Source of the DNA: Kondoa malvinella
Lineage: Eukaryota; Basidiomycota; Agaricostilbomycetes; Agaricostilbales; Kondoaceae
DNA: 64,000 bases
NCBI GenBank assembly: GCA_039545315.1
Contig: BCIM01000004.1
Span: 496,001-560,000, forward strand
Reading direction: 5' to 3'
Positions 35,672 through 47,438 of the stretch are shown here, piece after piece. The stretch's first letter is position 1. The number at the start of each line of letters is the position of its first letter. Position numbers and translations under genes: made by a program. The notes beneath the pieces are model-generated. The model was not told where the DNA came from. It was given only the letters and a program-made list of their open reading frames with translations, and made no database searches.

Positions 35672-37508
35672 TCACTCTTTGAGCTTCTTGCTCAACCATC
35701 TGACCAGCAGAGGCAGACTTTGCCCCACCCTCAGCACCTCTGATGCTTTACTTTCCAGCGCTTGATCCTCTACATCGTCGATAGTCACTTCGTACTTTGT
35801 ATTGATTCGGACAGCGCAGACTCGAGGTAATCCTTCTTTTGTTTGAGGAAACAGGACTGCGGTTTGTGATATGTCGCCGGTTGTGAGCCATTGTAGTTCC
35901 ACCGGCAGATGAGCAGTATCTATCATACCTATGAGTGAAAGGATACTCGTCAGACTTGTGCTCACCTGTTGACTCGTCGTGCCGTTGCTTGCTCGGTGCT
36001 TGTACTGTCCTAGTGTTGAATATAGATCGAAAGAGCGTATTGCTGACTATCTGATCCGCTAACACCTGGCATCCAATGTCAGCGTCGAAATAATATGTAG
36101 GTGAATCGCTTACTTCCAAGACAGCCTCTGCACTCTCTCCTTGCCCGGCCAGTATTCGCTCCAACAAGAAAGCTTGTTCCTTCTCCTGCGATCCCAAAGT
36201 ATACTTCTGCTTAACTGCATCGACGAAGCTCTACCACCCAGATCAGCTTTAACATCACGCGAGGCATTGACCTTACCTGCTCATACAACACGGACGCATC
36301 AAATCGCTCAAGCTCATCCTTTCGCGGAAGCAGAAGATCCTCCAACCATATCGTCTTGTCATCCAGTTGATCCCTCGGTGGTCTAAGCTCGAATTGTGGT
36401 GCGGTCTTGGGCGAAAGGATAGCTTGTAATCTTCGCCCGGTAGCTTTCGTAATAGGTAGTGCAGGATGTAGCTTGAGCGAATAAGATACGGTGCCTTCGC
36501 TATTTGACTAGTCAGTGATTGGATTCTAGGATAAGGAATGACGAACTTGACGGAATCTGGTATTAGACCAGCCCAGATTACATCCGAATGATGGAGTAGT
36601 TCCCTGTCCCCAGGATTTGAGAAGCGTCTGGACCAAGCTTGAGCAAATTCTGGTCGTAGTAGTAATGCAGCAGGAACATGTAGCAGGAACGAGACATAAG
36701 GAAAGAGCGGGCCGTAGAAGAATGCAACAGGTTTCGACAATGATAAAGCGTTTGATACATCGTCGAAAGGACTAAAAGAGTATAAGGACAATACACGCAA
36801 ATTCGAAGAAGCCCACCTTGTTGAACTCAACATCTCGCCAGTCTCCATCTGAGCCACCTGCCTCATCCTCTCGCTAAACTGATCCACTCTTGCGCTTGCT
36901 GACTGCCTATCCATCCGGGCTAGATCATCGAGCAGGATATAAACATGTCGAAAGTCCCGATCTTGCAACAGCGAAAGCAATAAAGACGATAGCCTCTCAT
37001 CCGTTTTCCCCTCTGCGTTGTACACGAACGTGACTTTCGACACACTCTCCCCTGATAGTTCTACATCAATGACCACTTGACTAGCACTGAGTGTAACAAG
37101 GTCGCCTTCGACGTGCGTGTCCAGCCCAACTCGTTCAGCTACCAGTCGTAAAATCTTGAGCAAAGGAGTAGATTCTTCGAAATCATAGCGTAAGAGTTGA
37201 TCATTAAGGGAAGCTTGCTTTGCACCAGCTTGAATGTTGGCGAGACTGAGGAAAGAGCTGCTGTAATCTCGCAAAGTAGCGACCGTCTTCCCTGAAGTAG
37301 GAGGACCAGCAGACGCATTCAGAGTACTCTCTAGTGCTGCGAGAGAGCTGTTGATGCTCCCAAAGGTGTTGCTAGCGTCTGCAGGAGGATTGACATTCGC
37401 AAATGCATGAAGTTTCGCTGACGATGTGCTCTGTGATGGAAGAGACTGCTTGAGCTGATTGAGAGCTGCTAGGATTGATGTGGATCTAGCTGGCTGGTCG
37501 ACATCCAT
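35672..37508 (-). CDS. MED1: Mediator complex subunit 1 (Med1)
   Basis: Probable fungal Med1, a middle-module subunit of the RNA polymerase II Mediator. The start at 37508 (MDVDQPARSTSILAALNQL) is followed by a Ser/Ala-rich leader, then the Med1 core: TPLLKILRLVAERVGLDTHV, EGDLVTLSASQVVIDVELSG, ESVSKVTFVYNAEG and the loop LLSLLQDRDFRHVYILLDDL. The motif order (helix, short strand pair, 'ID...' strand, SVSKV strand) matches the conserved Med1 N-terminal domain. Later exons give SKPVAFFYGPLFPYVSFLLH, LPVELQWLTTGDISQTAVLF and the end ESKASEVLRVGQSLPLLVRW. Four to six introns of about 50 nt. The similarity is moderate, as expected for a fast-evolving subunit. It is separated from the HAM1-like gene by about 385 bp. 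Confidence 0.7.
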
Positions 37509-37659
37509 CTTGCACTCATCTGGCTGTCGGTGGGCAAATCACGAATGACGCGCAGAAGCCTATGCATGTCGCGTCAAAGCTACAGACGCTTGTAATATTG
37601 CATGCATGCAACACTCTGCATTTTTGACATTCGACATTTCAACAGACTCCCTCTTCAGC

Positions 37660-39027
37660 TCACCACTCGCAAATGAGCTATACACATATCAGCATACATG
37701 TCTATATTCCGAGCTGAAGAAGCTTACCTTGCCAGTGTTTTGTGCGGCCTCCATAGCTTTAGTAGCCTCAACAATCTGGTCCGCTTTATACACTTGATGT
37801 ATGATCAAATCCAAGCCTTCACCAAACTTGTGCGTTCCATCCGATGAGCCAATAATCAAAGGTAATGCTTCTCGTTCAAAGTTGGCCATTAGATCTACTT
37901 GATAGTCGACCGTTCGAGAACGGAGGGTTGTGCCTTCTATTCGAAGGCGTTTGAAGAGACTGAGGACAATATATCAGTAAATGATAAATGAGGTTGCGCG
38001 CACTTACATGGGAGCTATATTAGTTTGTTCTGGTAGTTGTACTCCGCCCATCATACCTTGACTCATTGTCAGCTCGGTCCATAAGCCAGCAGAGGGAACT
38101 GACCGATCATCACCATTCTCCCATCTCTCGCCAGCGCATTGACATTCTTGGTAAAGTAGCTAGCACCAATGAAATCCAATACTAGATCCACGCCTTTACC
38201 ATCAGTCGCATCTAGTACACCTTGTGACCAATCTTCCTCTTTGTAGTTGAATGCTTTAGTGGCTTTGAGGTGCTCAGTGAGGAAAGAGCATTTTTCTTTG
38301 GTGCCTGCTGTAGTAAAGATCTTGGAGGCGCCCCATTTGCGTGCTAACTGGATGGCTGTTGGTCCAACATGATTTGTGAGCTTGTGAGACAGCGACGAGG
38401 GATATATCACCGACCTGATGAACCAACACCTGTAGGACTCATCAGCCATGTGTAGAGACAGTCAAAGACATGGCTTACCAGATGCACCAGCATGCACGAG
38501 AATGCTGTCACCCTTCTTCAGCTGTCCGACTGAAATCCGATCAATACGAGCCGGACAAGTCGTACAATTGCGACTGACTAGCGATAGCAGTCTGATAAGC
38601 TGTCAACCACTGCTCTGGTATAGCAGCAGCTTGTGCCCAAGACAGGCAAGACGGCTTCTTCCAGATCATACGCTCATTGACGGCGACTCGTTCGGCATAG
38701 CATCCGCCAGCGACCAGTCCACTAAGCCAACAGGTCAAGATAGAATGGCATTGCTGAGAGTGTTGAGACTGACAATACTTCGTCTCCCTTCTTCCATCTG
38801 CCATTCGCAGTGTCGATAATACCAGCAAATTCGACTCCGAGAATAGGAGAAGCCCCAGGAGGTAGAGGATAGCCTCCTTGACGCTGCATCAAGTCCATTC
38901 TGTTTAATCCGAAAGCCTTGACTTGCACAACGACCTCATGATCTTTCGGCGTCGGTTCATCAACTTGAGCAATGTGCAAAGCTTCAGCTTTTTGCTTGAT
39001 ATCCTCTTTCACTTGAACTGCTTTCAT
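37660..39027 (-). CDS. Quinone oxidoreductase-like MDR enzyme (TP53I3/PIG3 type)
   Basis: NADPH-dependent quinone or enone reductase of the zinc-free medium-chain dehydrogenase family. The ATG at 39027 gives MKAVQVKED; the N-terminal part has VKAFGLNRMDLMQRQGGYPL and GVEFAGIIDTANGRWKKGDE, as in human PIG3. The middle has AERVAVNERMIWKKP, AAAIPEQWLTAYQ and, after an intron, KKGDSILVHAGAS with the nucleotide-binding turn. Then come AIQLARKWGASKIFTTAGT, GVDLVLDFIGASYF and NALARDGRMVMIG. The last intron (GTAAGC...TATAG) joins NTGK to LICEW and a stop at 37660. No zinc-ligand cysteines are present, as expected for this branch. Product about 340 residues. The start faces the fructosamine-kinase gene across only 117 bp. 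Confidence 0.85.
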
Positions 39028-39144
39028 TTTTAAAACAAAGGCCGTTGCTCGCTGACTGTTGCAAACAAAAATAACTCGAAAGCGGATGCGCGTCATTGAA
39101 ATTCTGCTTGGATCAGCCCTTGACCCTTTGGTACCATACGGGCT
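39028..39144. promoter_or_regulatory. Short bidirectional promoter
   Basis: The 117 bp between the ATG of the quinone oxidoreductase (39027, leftward) and the ATG of the fructosamine kinase (39145, rightward) must hold both 5' untranslated regions and core promoters. An AT-rich tract, TTTTTAAAACAAAG, lies at about 39027-39040. Shared control is an inference from the spacing. Confidence 0.5.
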
Positions 39145-40235
39145 ATGAAGATTGATTCGGGAATCTTCAGAGCCCTACAAGAGAGGGGCATAGCTTCCAA
39201 TGCTGTTTCATGCAATGTTTTGGGATCTGCACTGAAGTTAAAGACTGATGATGGACTTGAGCTATTCGTCAAGACCAACACTGGTGCAGAAGCGAAAGAA
39301 AAGGCCGAGGCTGAATACGTTGGTCTGGCTCTCGTTCACCAAGAACCCGTCTCATACATGTGACAGTCGAGTCTCAGAGCTATAGAACAAGCGGCTCCAG
39401 GTTTCGCACCCAAAGCCTACGCTCATGGGATACTGGAAGATTCCTCGGGCTCATTCTGCATGTCGCAATATATCCAGCTCGGCTCTCTCTCAGGTTCAGG
39501 TCAAGCAGCCCTAGGCAAACGCTTAGCAGAAACTTCTGACCAAGAACAAGAATTCGGTTATGATATACCTACCTATTGCGGTGATACACAGATGGATAAC
39601 ACGCGTTCAGCTAGTTGGGCAGAATTCTTTGCGAATTGTCGTATACAAGACCTAGGCAGGAGGATAGCGAACGAACAAGGTGATCCTGCGCTTTTAGAGT
39701 TGGCGGACCAAGTTGCAGATGAGGTTGTCCCTTTTCTTTGCGGATCAAAAGACATCAAGCCTTCTTTGCTGCATGGGTAAGCTGTCACCTTACAAGCTCA
39801 ATCAATTAAGCTGAGTGGCAGCAGCGATCTGTGGAGCGGCAATCGCTGATCAAATAGCGAAACCCAACAGCCCGTCATCTACGACCCTTGCTGCTACTTT
39901 GGGCATAACGAAGCGGAACTAGGCATGTGAGCGACGCGTATTTTGCTTAAATCCACATGCTAACGCTTTTCACAGGATGGTAAACCTTCTTTCCAACTCA
40001 CGATACAAATACTGATGATCCGCAGCGCATGTTCGGCGGCTTCTCCTCTACATGTTTCGAAGCCTACCACAAAGTCATCCCACGACTACAACCGCACTAC
40101 GAAGAACGACAGCGGCTCTACCTACTCTATCATCAGCTTAACCATGCGTATCTGTTTGGCGGAGGAGGTTATCGCAGCACGGCTATGCGCATCATGACAG
40201 AATTGGTCGCGTTTGTACAACAAGCCAAGACGTAG
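39145..40235 (+). CDS. Fructosamine/ketosamine-3-kinase
   Basis: Deglycation kinase that phosphorylates sugar adducts on protein amines so that they fall off. The ATG at 39145 begins MKIDSGIFRALQERGI; the ATP-binding part has NVLGSALKLKTDDGLELFVK with the Lys, and KAEAEYVGLALV. The central part shows FCMSQYIQLGSLSGSGQAAL and a Tyr/Phe loop (QEFGYDIPTYCGDTQMDN). The catalytic loop, split by an intron at about 39779-39828, reads LLHGDLWSGN, followed by PVIYDPCCYFGHNEAELGM, the metal-binding Asp motif of the family, and the end FGGGGYRSTAMRIMTELVAF. Four introns; about 300 residues, normal for the family. The close divergent partner is a carbonyl/quinone reductase, consistent with a shared role against glycation or reactive carbonyls. 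Confidence 0.87.
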
Positions 40236-40738
40236 ATGAGGATTGTCAGTGTAATGTATAAAGAAAGGCGCGGCATGCTATAGTGCAAGGAGAGATTACA
40301 AATAGACATGAACAGCGAACATCGGATTTTGAACAGAAAGGGCCGAAGGCGACATTATTGCAATAGCCTTACCTACTATGTCGCATAGGCCGGCGGAAGT
40401 TCCTTATTGAACCTGAAGCGCGCAGATAATCAATCAGCGAAGCAATGGCAAGCATGGATTTAAATCGCCCGTCCCGGTTGCAGAGGTACTGCCCTAAGAG
40501 CTGGACACCAGGCCCCATTGTAGGTATTATAGGACTTTGACTACCACCGGATCTGACCAGCACCAGCATTTGCCGATCGATCTGCCTTGCATACGGTAAA
40601 TAGAGCTTTCTACCTGATAGGAGCTTGATAGCGGTAAAAGTCAGTGGCTTAGCCCACCTTCTGCTTGCGTCCTTTCTTGTTCATGTGGTACAGTATCACT
40701 GCAGCAGCGCATGAGGGGAAGCGCTGACCAGGTAATAT
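40236..40738. other. Intergenic stretch downstream of the fructosamine kinase
   Basis: About 500 bp without a supported gene; one 66-codon open frame (40369-40569, minus) has no recognisable features. No RNA gene seen. Confidence 0.3.
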
Positions 40739-41246
40739 TCAGCAAGTCCTTCTGCTGTCTTTCCACCAGCGATACATGCAGCACGACATGTCGTTGGCTA
40801 TTGCCCGAGCCCGTTCCAATTCCGCTCTCAAGACACTGCCAGCTAGGGTATACTGATCCAAAGTAAAGGTATCTCGCTTCTGATCATACGAGAAGAGATT
40901 CATTTTGGGAATAGACTCGTGGCTTGAAAACAACTGGCGGCTTGTCAGGGCAATATGTCGAGCAAGCCACGGTACGCAAATCTTCTACTGTCTACGCATC
41001 CTCTTCGTGCTCTTCCGCCTCTTTACGGGACTGCCTTGGCTGTCGATCATCTTTGTTGACCAAGCGGCTTTGAATTTCGCACCGAAAGCCTTCAGAACGC
41101 TCAGGGACACTGGAAACCTCCTCAGTTTCATTCCGAGAGTCGCAATACATCCATCTCGGCTCCTTCTCAGATGCAGGCAAATCTTTAGCAGAGATGCCTT
41201 CGTACACCAAGCCAGGCCAAGACGCACAAGAGGACTGCCAATACAA
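40739..41246 (-). CDS. Possible small hydrophilic protein, unrecognised
   Basis: A tentative two-exon gene. The first open stretch (41246 to about 40997) reads LVYEGISAKDLPASEKEPRW to RQSRKEAEEHEEDA; an intron (about 40942-40996, GTAGAC...ACAAG) would join it to RQLFSSHESIPKMNLFSYDQ, KRDTFTLDQYTLAGSVLRAE and a stop at 40739. The composition (acidic, Glu/Arg/Lys-rich, no rare residues) looks coding, but the splice sites are weak and the 5' end overlaps the promoter of the GH16 gene. A different frame downstream (AGGKTAEGLAEYYL) is an alternative last exon. No family recognised. Confidence 0.25.
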
Positions 41247-41392
41247 TGTATACAGAAATACGCGACTCTCGACTGGCTGACATTCTTCATTCCTCAGTCA
41301 GTCTTCGAAATCGAAACCCCAAAACAATGCTATCTCTCTTCTTCTCGTTACTTCTCTTTTGCATTCATATTCATTACGCGTTTACATCTATC

Positions 41393-42432
41393 ATGCTTTC
41401 ACTCACACTCCTTTTCACACTCTCTTTCTACGCTTCATCTGTTTTGGCAGCCTCCAAATGCAATAAAGTCACTATCAGAGACGACTTTAATACTTTTGGT
41501 CAGTCTTACTTCTCTTGCTATACTGCAACTACCAACAAGGCCCTTAGATCACTCTGTATGGAATCTAGAACTTGGTCCAGCCGATCACGTCAAACACGGG
41601 AAAAATGGTCTTGTCATGCGCGTGCCAAACCAGGATGGCATTCTGCCCAGTAGGCTTTCTTCATTCGTCTAATCGACACGGAACTGATGGTATACAGCTA
41701 TCGTACTCGGAACAAAGCAAACTTTCCGTCCTCCAGTCTATTTCGACATTGAGATGCAAGCTTCTGACGCGCCTGGCATCGTCACTCCAGCTATATTTCG
41801 AGGACATGGCAACGCAACAGACGAGTGAGATCATGTCTTCCCACGAGTCTCGCCTTCACGCTCATTGTTGTTTCCAGGATTGATTTGGAATTCATTGGAG
41901 GTGATCCTAGATCGTTGCAGACTGTCATGTGAGCTTCTTTGCTTTCTTTTTCGGTCAGCGGGCTGATTGTCTTCGCAGCTGGAAGCTAGGCGAAAGGGTT
42001 GACTATTCCACCAAGTCTGGGCCATGGCATCCTACCAAGAAGTATGTCTATCCTCCATGTCACAAGACAACAGGGCTGACAGAAATATAGGTTCTACAAA
42101 TACCGCTTGAATTGGCTAGAAGATCGCGTCATTCTCTCAGTCGATGGCAAAGTCGTACGCACGCATAAGAGGGAGAATGTGAACAACTGGCCAACTCAAG
42201 CTTTGGTATGTCTCAAGCTTGATATAGAGGTCCACCCTGATTGTCCTCTACAGAATGTTAAACTCGGACCATGGGCATCTGACTCCGGTGCTGATTGGGC
42301 AGGTGTTGTTGACTGGAAGGTACGCTACATTTTGCGACTTGCTACTTACAATGCTGACCTGTATACCAGAAACATCCACAACCCGAGCAGCGTGTCAAGT
42401 CGATCAAGATCAAAGGCTGCGCTGCTTATTAG
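41393..42432 (+). CDS. Secreted GH16 glycosidase/transglycosylase (Crh-like)
   Basis: Glycoside hydrolase family 16 enzyme, likely acting on beta-glucan or on chitin-glucan cross-links in the cell wall. The ATG at 41393 gives a strong signal peptide (MLSLTLLFTLSFYASSVLA); an upstream ATG at 41327 would add a second hydrophobic stretch and is less likely. Spliced exons read LGPADHVKHGKNGLVMRVPN, TIVLGTKQTFRPPVYFDIEM, QASDAPGIVTPAIFRGHGNA and, across an intron at about 41826-41879, TDEIDLEFIGGD. This holds the GH16 catalytic E-x-D-x-x-E. It is followed by VDYSTKSGPWHPTKKFYKYR, LNWLEDRVILSVDGKVVRTH and GPWASDSGADWAGVVDW. It ends soon after the domain (stop 42430-42432, SIKIKGCAAY). No Ser-rich tail or GPI signal follows, so it is probably released rather than anchored. 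Confidence 0.82.
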
Positions 42433-42826
42433 CTTGCGCCGTTTAACTATGTTGCGAAATGCAGGGAGTCTTGGGTACGAGGTAACAAGGGCTAATGTGA
42501 CCATGGGTGTATCTGTGCAAATAAGGATATTGCGTGCAGAGCATGCGATCTACGATCATTATGACCCAATCGAGTGTTACATGAGCCGATGATGGAAAGT
42601 GGCCTTCTATTCGAATTGGTTGGCATACCTGAAACAGATCTGTCAGTAGCATCCAATTCGAGAAATATCCGACTCACGAAGAAGATGGTATTGGATACTG
42701 CACAGGATATTGCGAATGATGTGGCAAGTTCTGTTCCAATAGCTGGTAATGGTCGTTAGACGAAGCAAGTGCTACCTGGCTCTGATAATAGCTCAGATTC
42801 TCGTGTGTTGGAAAGCCTGCAACAAA
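42433..42826. other. Tail-to-tail intergenic stretch (GH16 / Snt2)
   Basis: About 390 bp between two convergent stops (42432 and 42827). Only short open frames; presumably two 3' untranslated regions. No RNA gene seen. Confidence 0.35.
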
Positions 42827-45800
42827 TCAGCTTAGTCCAGGGCGATCGACGCCTTCATGCGAGTACTGACCAGGAATCTGCTCGTAGTCGATTGAACCTG
42901 GGTAGACATACGAATCCTCTTGAGGCAAGACAGAAAGGAAGCCGTTCTCAGCGGCAAATGCGTCAAAGTCTGTCGCCATTTGCTCAGATTCTTGATGCTC
43001 TGGCGCAGTCTCTGGCGCAGAAGGATGCGTGATCTTGGTACGCTTCTGCCGCGGCGTCGACTTCTTAGGTGAAGGAGTACTTGCAGTGATAGATAGGTCT
43101 TCGTCCAGATATCTAGCTGGCAACTTGCGTTTTCGTTTTCCCGTCAACTCTTCGGCCTCAGCTTCTGGTTCAGGTTCAGGCTCTTCATCCACTGCATTGT
43201 CTTCTGATAGATTTGTCGCAGGCTCAGCGTACTGGATATGACGGGTCAGAGATCTGCATTGACAGACAGAATGACGCCTTGCTTCGTCAAATATTGGCCA
43301 GCCACTGTCCGCCATGGAGCCGTTGATGTGCGTCTCAGTGTAGTCATCCCCTTCATCCACACCAGAGGTCTCGCCTGGTCCTTCGACAAGAGCTTGGTCC
43401 TCGTAGTAGCCGTTCATGTCTGGCTCTTGTTCGTCGTAGAAGACTGGCGAGAGTTCAGCCTCTTCTACGGTCTTCTTTGGTCGACCAAGAGGCTTCCCGT
43501 TCTTAGTCGTTTGCGCTTTTGCTTTGCCCTTACCCTTGGCTTTCGTTTTGCCCTTCGCTTTAGCTTTAGCGGGTGCTTTGCCTTTTGTCGCCTTTCCTCC
43601 TTTAGCTCCTTTCGCAGGACCTCGCTTGCCAGGTGGTTCTGCAAATGACCCAATGAGCGACAGATAACAGAGCGATAGATCGATACACACGAGGAGGCGC
43701 AGTATTGATCGGCCCAAGCAACGCGGGTCTTGTCAAATCATCAAGTCGTCGGGCTCGTCGCAGGATGGCGGTTGTCTCAGGCTGATAGGCATTCTTTGAG
43801 GTGTCAACAAAGGTTTGCAGACATGTCTGACAACACGCTACTGAGCTCTTGCCTGCATCGATAGACAAGAATGACTGACCATCTGAGTAGCAGGATCTTT
43901 CTCGCCGAGGTCAAAGATACGCCTAGACGAGTCCGCTTTGTGGCTTTTGCACCAGACTTTGGAACGCATGATGCCTGCACAAGGCATCAGTGGATGCTTT
44001 CGACTTTCACAGATCAGTCGTACCGCTAGCATCCTTAAAATAGACAGGCTCAATCAAGACCTTGTCTTTCTTCTTCTTGGGCGGTGGTATTGCTTCAAAT
44101 TCAAAGCCAAATTTGTAGCCCGCAGACCAGGCGCACGAGACGTGGAATGATTGAGCACAATCTGCGCAATCGACACACGCGCCGACATCATTCAATTTGC
44201 AGATGGAACAGGTCTGCACATTTGCATTAGCCGAAAAGCACAGTTAGATTTCGGGCCCACATACCTTTGCCCAACGATAAGGAGGAATCGAGCTGCTACC
44301 TTCTACAGGGCCATAGAGCGCAGTGTCGGTGATGAGAGTCTCCAAATGCCAAACAGCACATAGCAGATGTATCAATCTAGGACAGAGATGAGGGGCGTTG
44401 GAAGGCTCATCGAATCAGAACTGACTGGTTCTGCTCAGTCCTTTTTAACACATCCAGAGCAGACATGATCTCCTTGACAGTCTTGTCAGTGCTTCCAGTC
44501 GCTGACTCGGGTAAGACCATTTCGGGGCAAGCGATGCAACGATATTCTCGACAATCCTGTGGTTGATGTAGTCGCACTGAGGGATCAGACTTGCTTGTGG
44601 ACCAGCGAGGTTCAATAGCGAGCTGGTCTGCTGCTTCTGCTGCACAAAGCTCGCAGCGCCATTCGTCAAGATCTACGTCGTCGAGGATACCATAGCAAGC
44701 CGAATGAGCCGACAAGGTACACTTCTGACATTGTGCGAGCGTAATCTGTCGTCCATGTTAGTACACTTTACTGAAAAGTACGATAGACTGACTCGAGGTT
44801 CCATACGCTTGCACAGGACACATCTGCTCACGCGTTAGCTAAGCGGAAAACGAAGGGAAGGCAACAAACGGTTTAGGTGGAATAATGATCTTGGGCGGTG
44901 GAGGCGGCGGAGGAGGAGGTGAAGGTGTTCTAGCTCGTGAAGGCGCCGCACTGGAGTCTCTGCCATTCTCGGCATCTAGTTTAGCCTTGGTCCTCTTTGT
45001 GCCAATTACGGAAGCTTTTGTCGGTTTGGCTCGAGGATCTTCAACTATGACTGCATCATTTCCGTCTGCGTGTATGGTCAGTATGGTAGACAGAGACCGC
45101 AAGTCAAACTCACAGTGCCGCCATTGAATACTGCAATCCTGACAGAGCACCTTCTCCTTTTTCGTAAAGACCCAGCCTACACCGGACGGACAACGATACC
45201 ACGCAGGTGACTCTTTGCTTTCGCAAACAGCGCATGGTCCATGTTTGCCTCTGGGCGGTGGTGTACCAGCTCGAGATCGATCATCCAGATCAGCGCCTTC
45301 TTCAATATCAGCTTCAGCTTCGTCTGGTCGTTGCACAGCCAGATGCGGTCCTCCAGACGCATACTTGTCATCCTCCTGTCTTGCATCTTGCATGTTTGAT
45401 CTAACATGTCACCGGTCAGCTGTTCTGCGACGATATAGCAGGCGCTACAACGCACACTTGAGGTCGTCTAAGATAGACAAAGTTGACCAATTCCGCCAGC
45501 GTCTTCTTGGGCAACTTGATGGCAATCTCTTCAAGGTCATCCTGCCATTGTTCTAGACCATGATCGACTTTTGACTTTTCCGATTCCGTCCAGAACGGAA
45601 TATCCAAATCTTCTTGCTCCAGAGCAGCAGCTTTCTCAAAGGCAGTCTCCGAGTCGGAGGTCCAGTATTGGATCGCTTTATCTAACAAGTCGACACCCGC
45701 GAGCTTGTAAAGGTCTAGTTCCTTGATCTTGTCCATGTACATAGCTGAAGGGACGTCAGATCAGTGTTATTGTGGGAACAGATAACATACCAAGCTCTGC

Positions 45801-47261
45801 TTCTTCCTCTTCATCAAGTCGCGCAGTGAGACGAGAAATGATTTCGACCGTGTCTCCACCTCTATCGATGACCGGATCCTCTGTTTCTCGATCAGCATGT
45901 CACGAGTTGATCGTTGCTAGTGTCTTACTGAATTTGCTGGAAGACGCTACAGGCACCGCTCCTTGAGGTGCATCTGTGAGGACTGTCTGATGCTTGGGTC
46001 CAATGCGCTGTGAAGCATGATGAGCCGGAAGCCCGAACAGACAATCGACAAAGTATCTCACCGAAGAAGCTCGAGGGTAAATGGAATCGTGAGGGTCTGT
46101 CTGGAATGTCAAAACAGCGATAGTGGGCATAGTATTGAACATACCCGTGACAGTCAAAGGATCAGTATGAGCACCATAATAACGAAAAGGCCATCCATGA
46201 AACATCTTGATCGACCGAGTGAAGGCTTCCAAATTAGCGACAGGTTCGTCTGGGTCGGACGAAGAAGCCAAAGAAACCGCTTTAAGCTTCCCTTTGGCCT
46301 TTTGTGATCTTCCAGTAGGGCGAAGATCGGTAGTAGCTGAAGGAGGAGGTGAGACGCCTCTTTTCGCACAGTCTTCTAGCTCTTCGGCGCGCTTCTGTGA
46401 GCAGGGAGCACAAGACCAGCCGAAACCTCGACCTGGCTTGTAGGCCAGAGGCGGGTTCAAGCATTGTAGGTGGAAAGCCCGGTTGCAGTCATCGCATGTT
46501 ACCGCTTCAGCACTAGAACATTGTCAATAACTAAACGGAAATCTTGATGGCGAATTGACGTACCTTGTGGTAAACTTTTGACAAACAGAACAAGGATGCG
46601 CGAGATTGCAAAGGTCGTTCGCGACTGATACTTCGCAGGCAATGAATTCGAAGCGCTGGTTCAGACAGGCCAGGACTTGTTCTGTGAAAGCTTCAAATCA
46701 CTCGAATCTTCTTGATAGACGAAGAACGGGTACCTGACGCATTGCGGACACGTTCTGTGGGCACGACGTCGAAATAGCGATGTAGATAGCGATCATACAG
46801 CTGTGATGCGCCATAACGCCTTGGCAACGAATTCCAGCGCCTTCAAAGGTCAAACTTACCTGATTGTAGTAGAAAGCATCCGGTCTTCGCCTGTACGCTT
46901 CTTGATCGCCTCCAGGTAAATGGTCACGGTGCATCACCAAACACTTGCCCCTGATGTTTGTGACCGGCACAACATCAGCATGCATCGACGCTAGGATTCT
47001 TCGACCGTGCTGAGCGATACGAGAGCCAACATCGCGAGGACGAAGGTAAAAGGCGATCCTCATTTTGTCGTTTGACAGAATCTCTTGGACCCTGCCTATC
47101 ATATACGGCTACGAGACTATCAGTACAGGATATTAGGAAGCTTGCGAATGCTTTATTACCTCTCCTGCACGCGAATCATAGGGCGCGGCAACATAAACCG
47201 AGTCTAAAGTCAGACAGCTCTCATCAACGCTGTGCTCTTCGAGAGCGGATGAAAGTACCAT
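42827..47261 (-). CDS. SNT2: Snt2-like chromatin protein (BAH, PHD fingers, GATA-like finger)
   Basis: Homologue of fungal Snt2, part of the Rpd3L-like Snt2C complex that couples stress to histone deacetylation and turnover. The BAH domain comes first: LDSVYVAAPYDSRAGE, an intron, then PYMIGRVQEILSNDKMRIAF and YLRPRDVGSRIAQHGRRILA. A PHD finger follows (CDDCNRAFHLQCL by splicing, NPPLAYKPGRGFGWSCAPC), then an ELM2/SANT-type stretch (FHGWPFRYYGAHTDP, AIQYWTSDSETAFEKAAALE). A GATA-like finger (CAVCESKESPAWYRC, LCQDCSIQWRH), a run of ten prolines, a second PHD (CYGILDDVDLDEWRCELC) and an extended PHD (CSICKLNDVGACVDC, SFHVSCAWSAGYKFG) come next. The tail is rich in Lys/Ala/Gly with an AT-hook-like GRPKKT. 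The ATG at 47261 is the first good one, but a short upstream exon (VNGTFIRS frame) cannot be excluded. The stop at 42827 is firm. More than ten introns. Confidence 0.8.
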
Positions 47262-47438
47262 TGACGAATACCTGGCCTACTCCCTTGATCGTTATCGACC
47301 CCTTGCACGAGGGAACCATTTGGTTCGGTGCGAAAACTCGTCGGCTCGTTGCAAGAGAGGCCTTGAAATTGGACAGCCAGCTATCGACGACACCTCAAGC
47401 GATGCGCATTTACCGGTGACACTGGTGAAATCCTTGTC

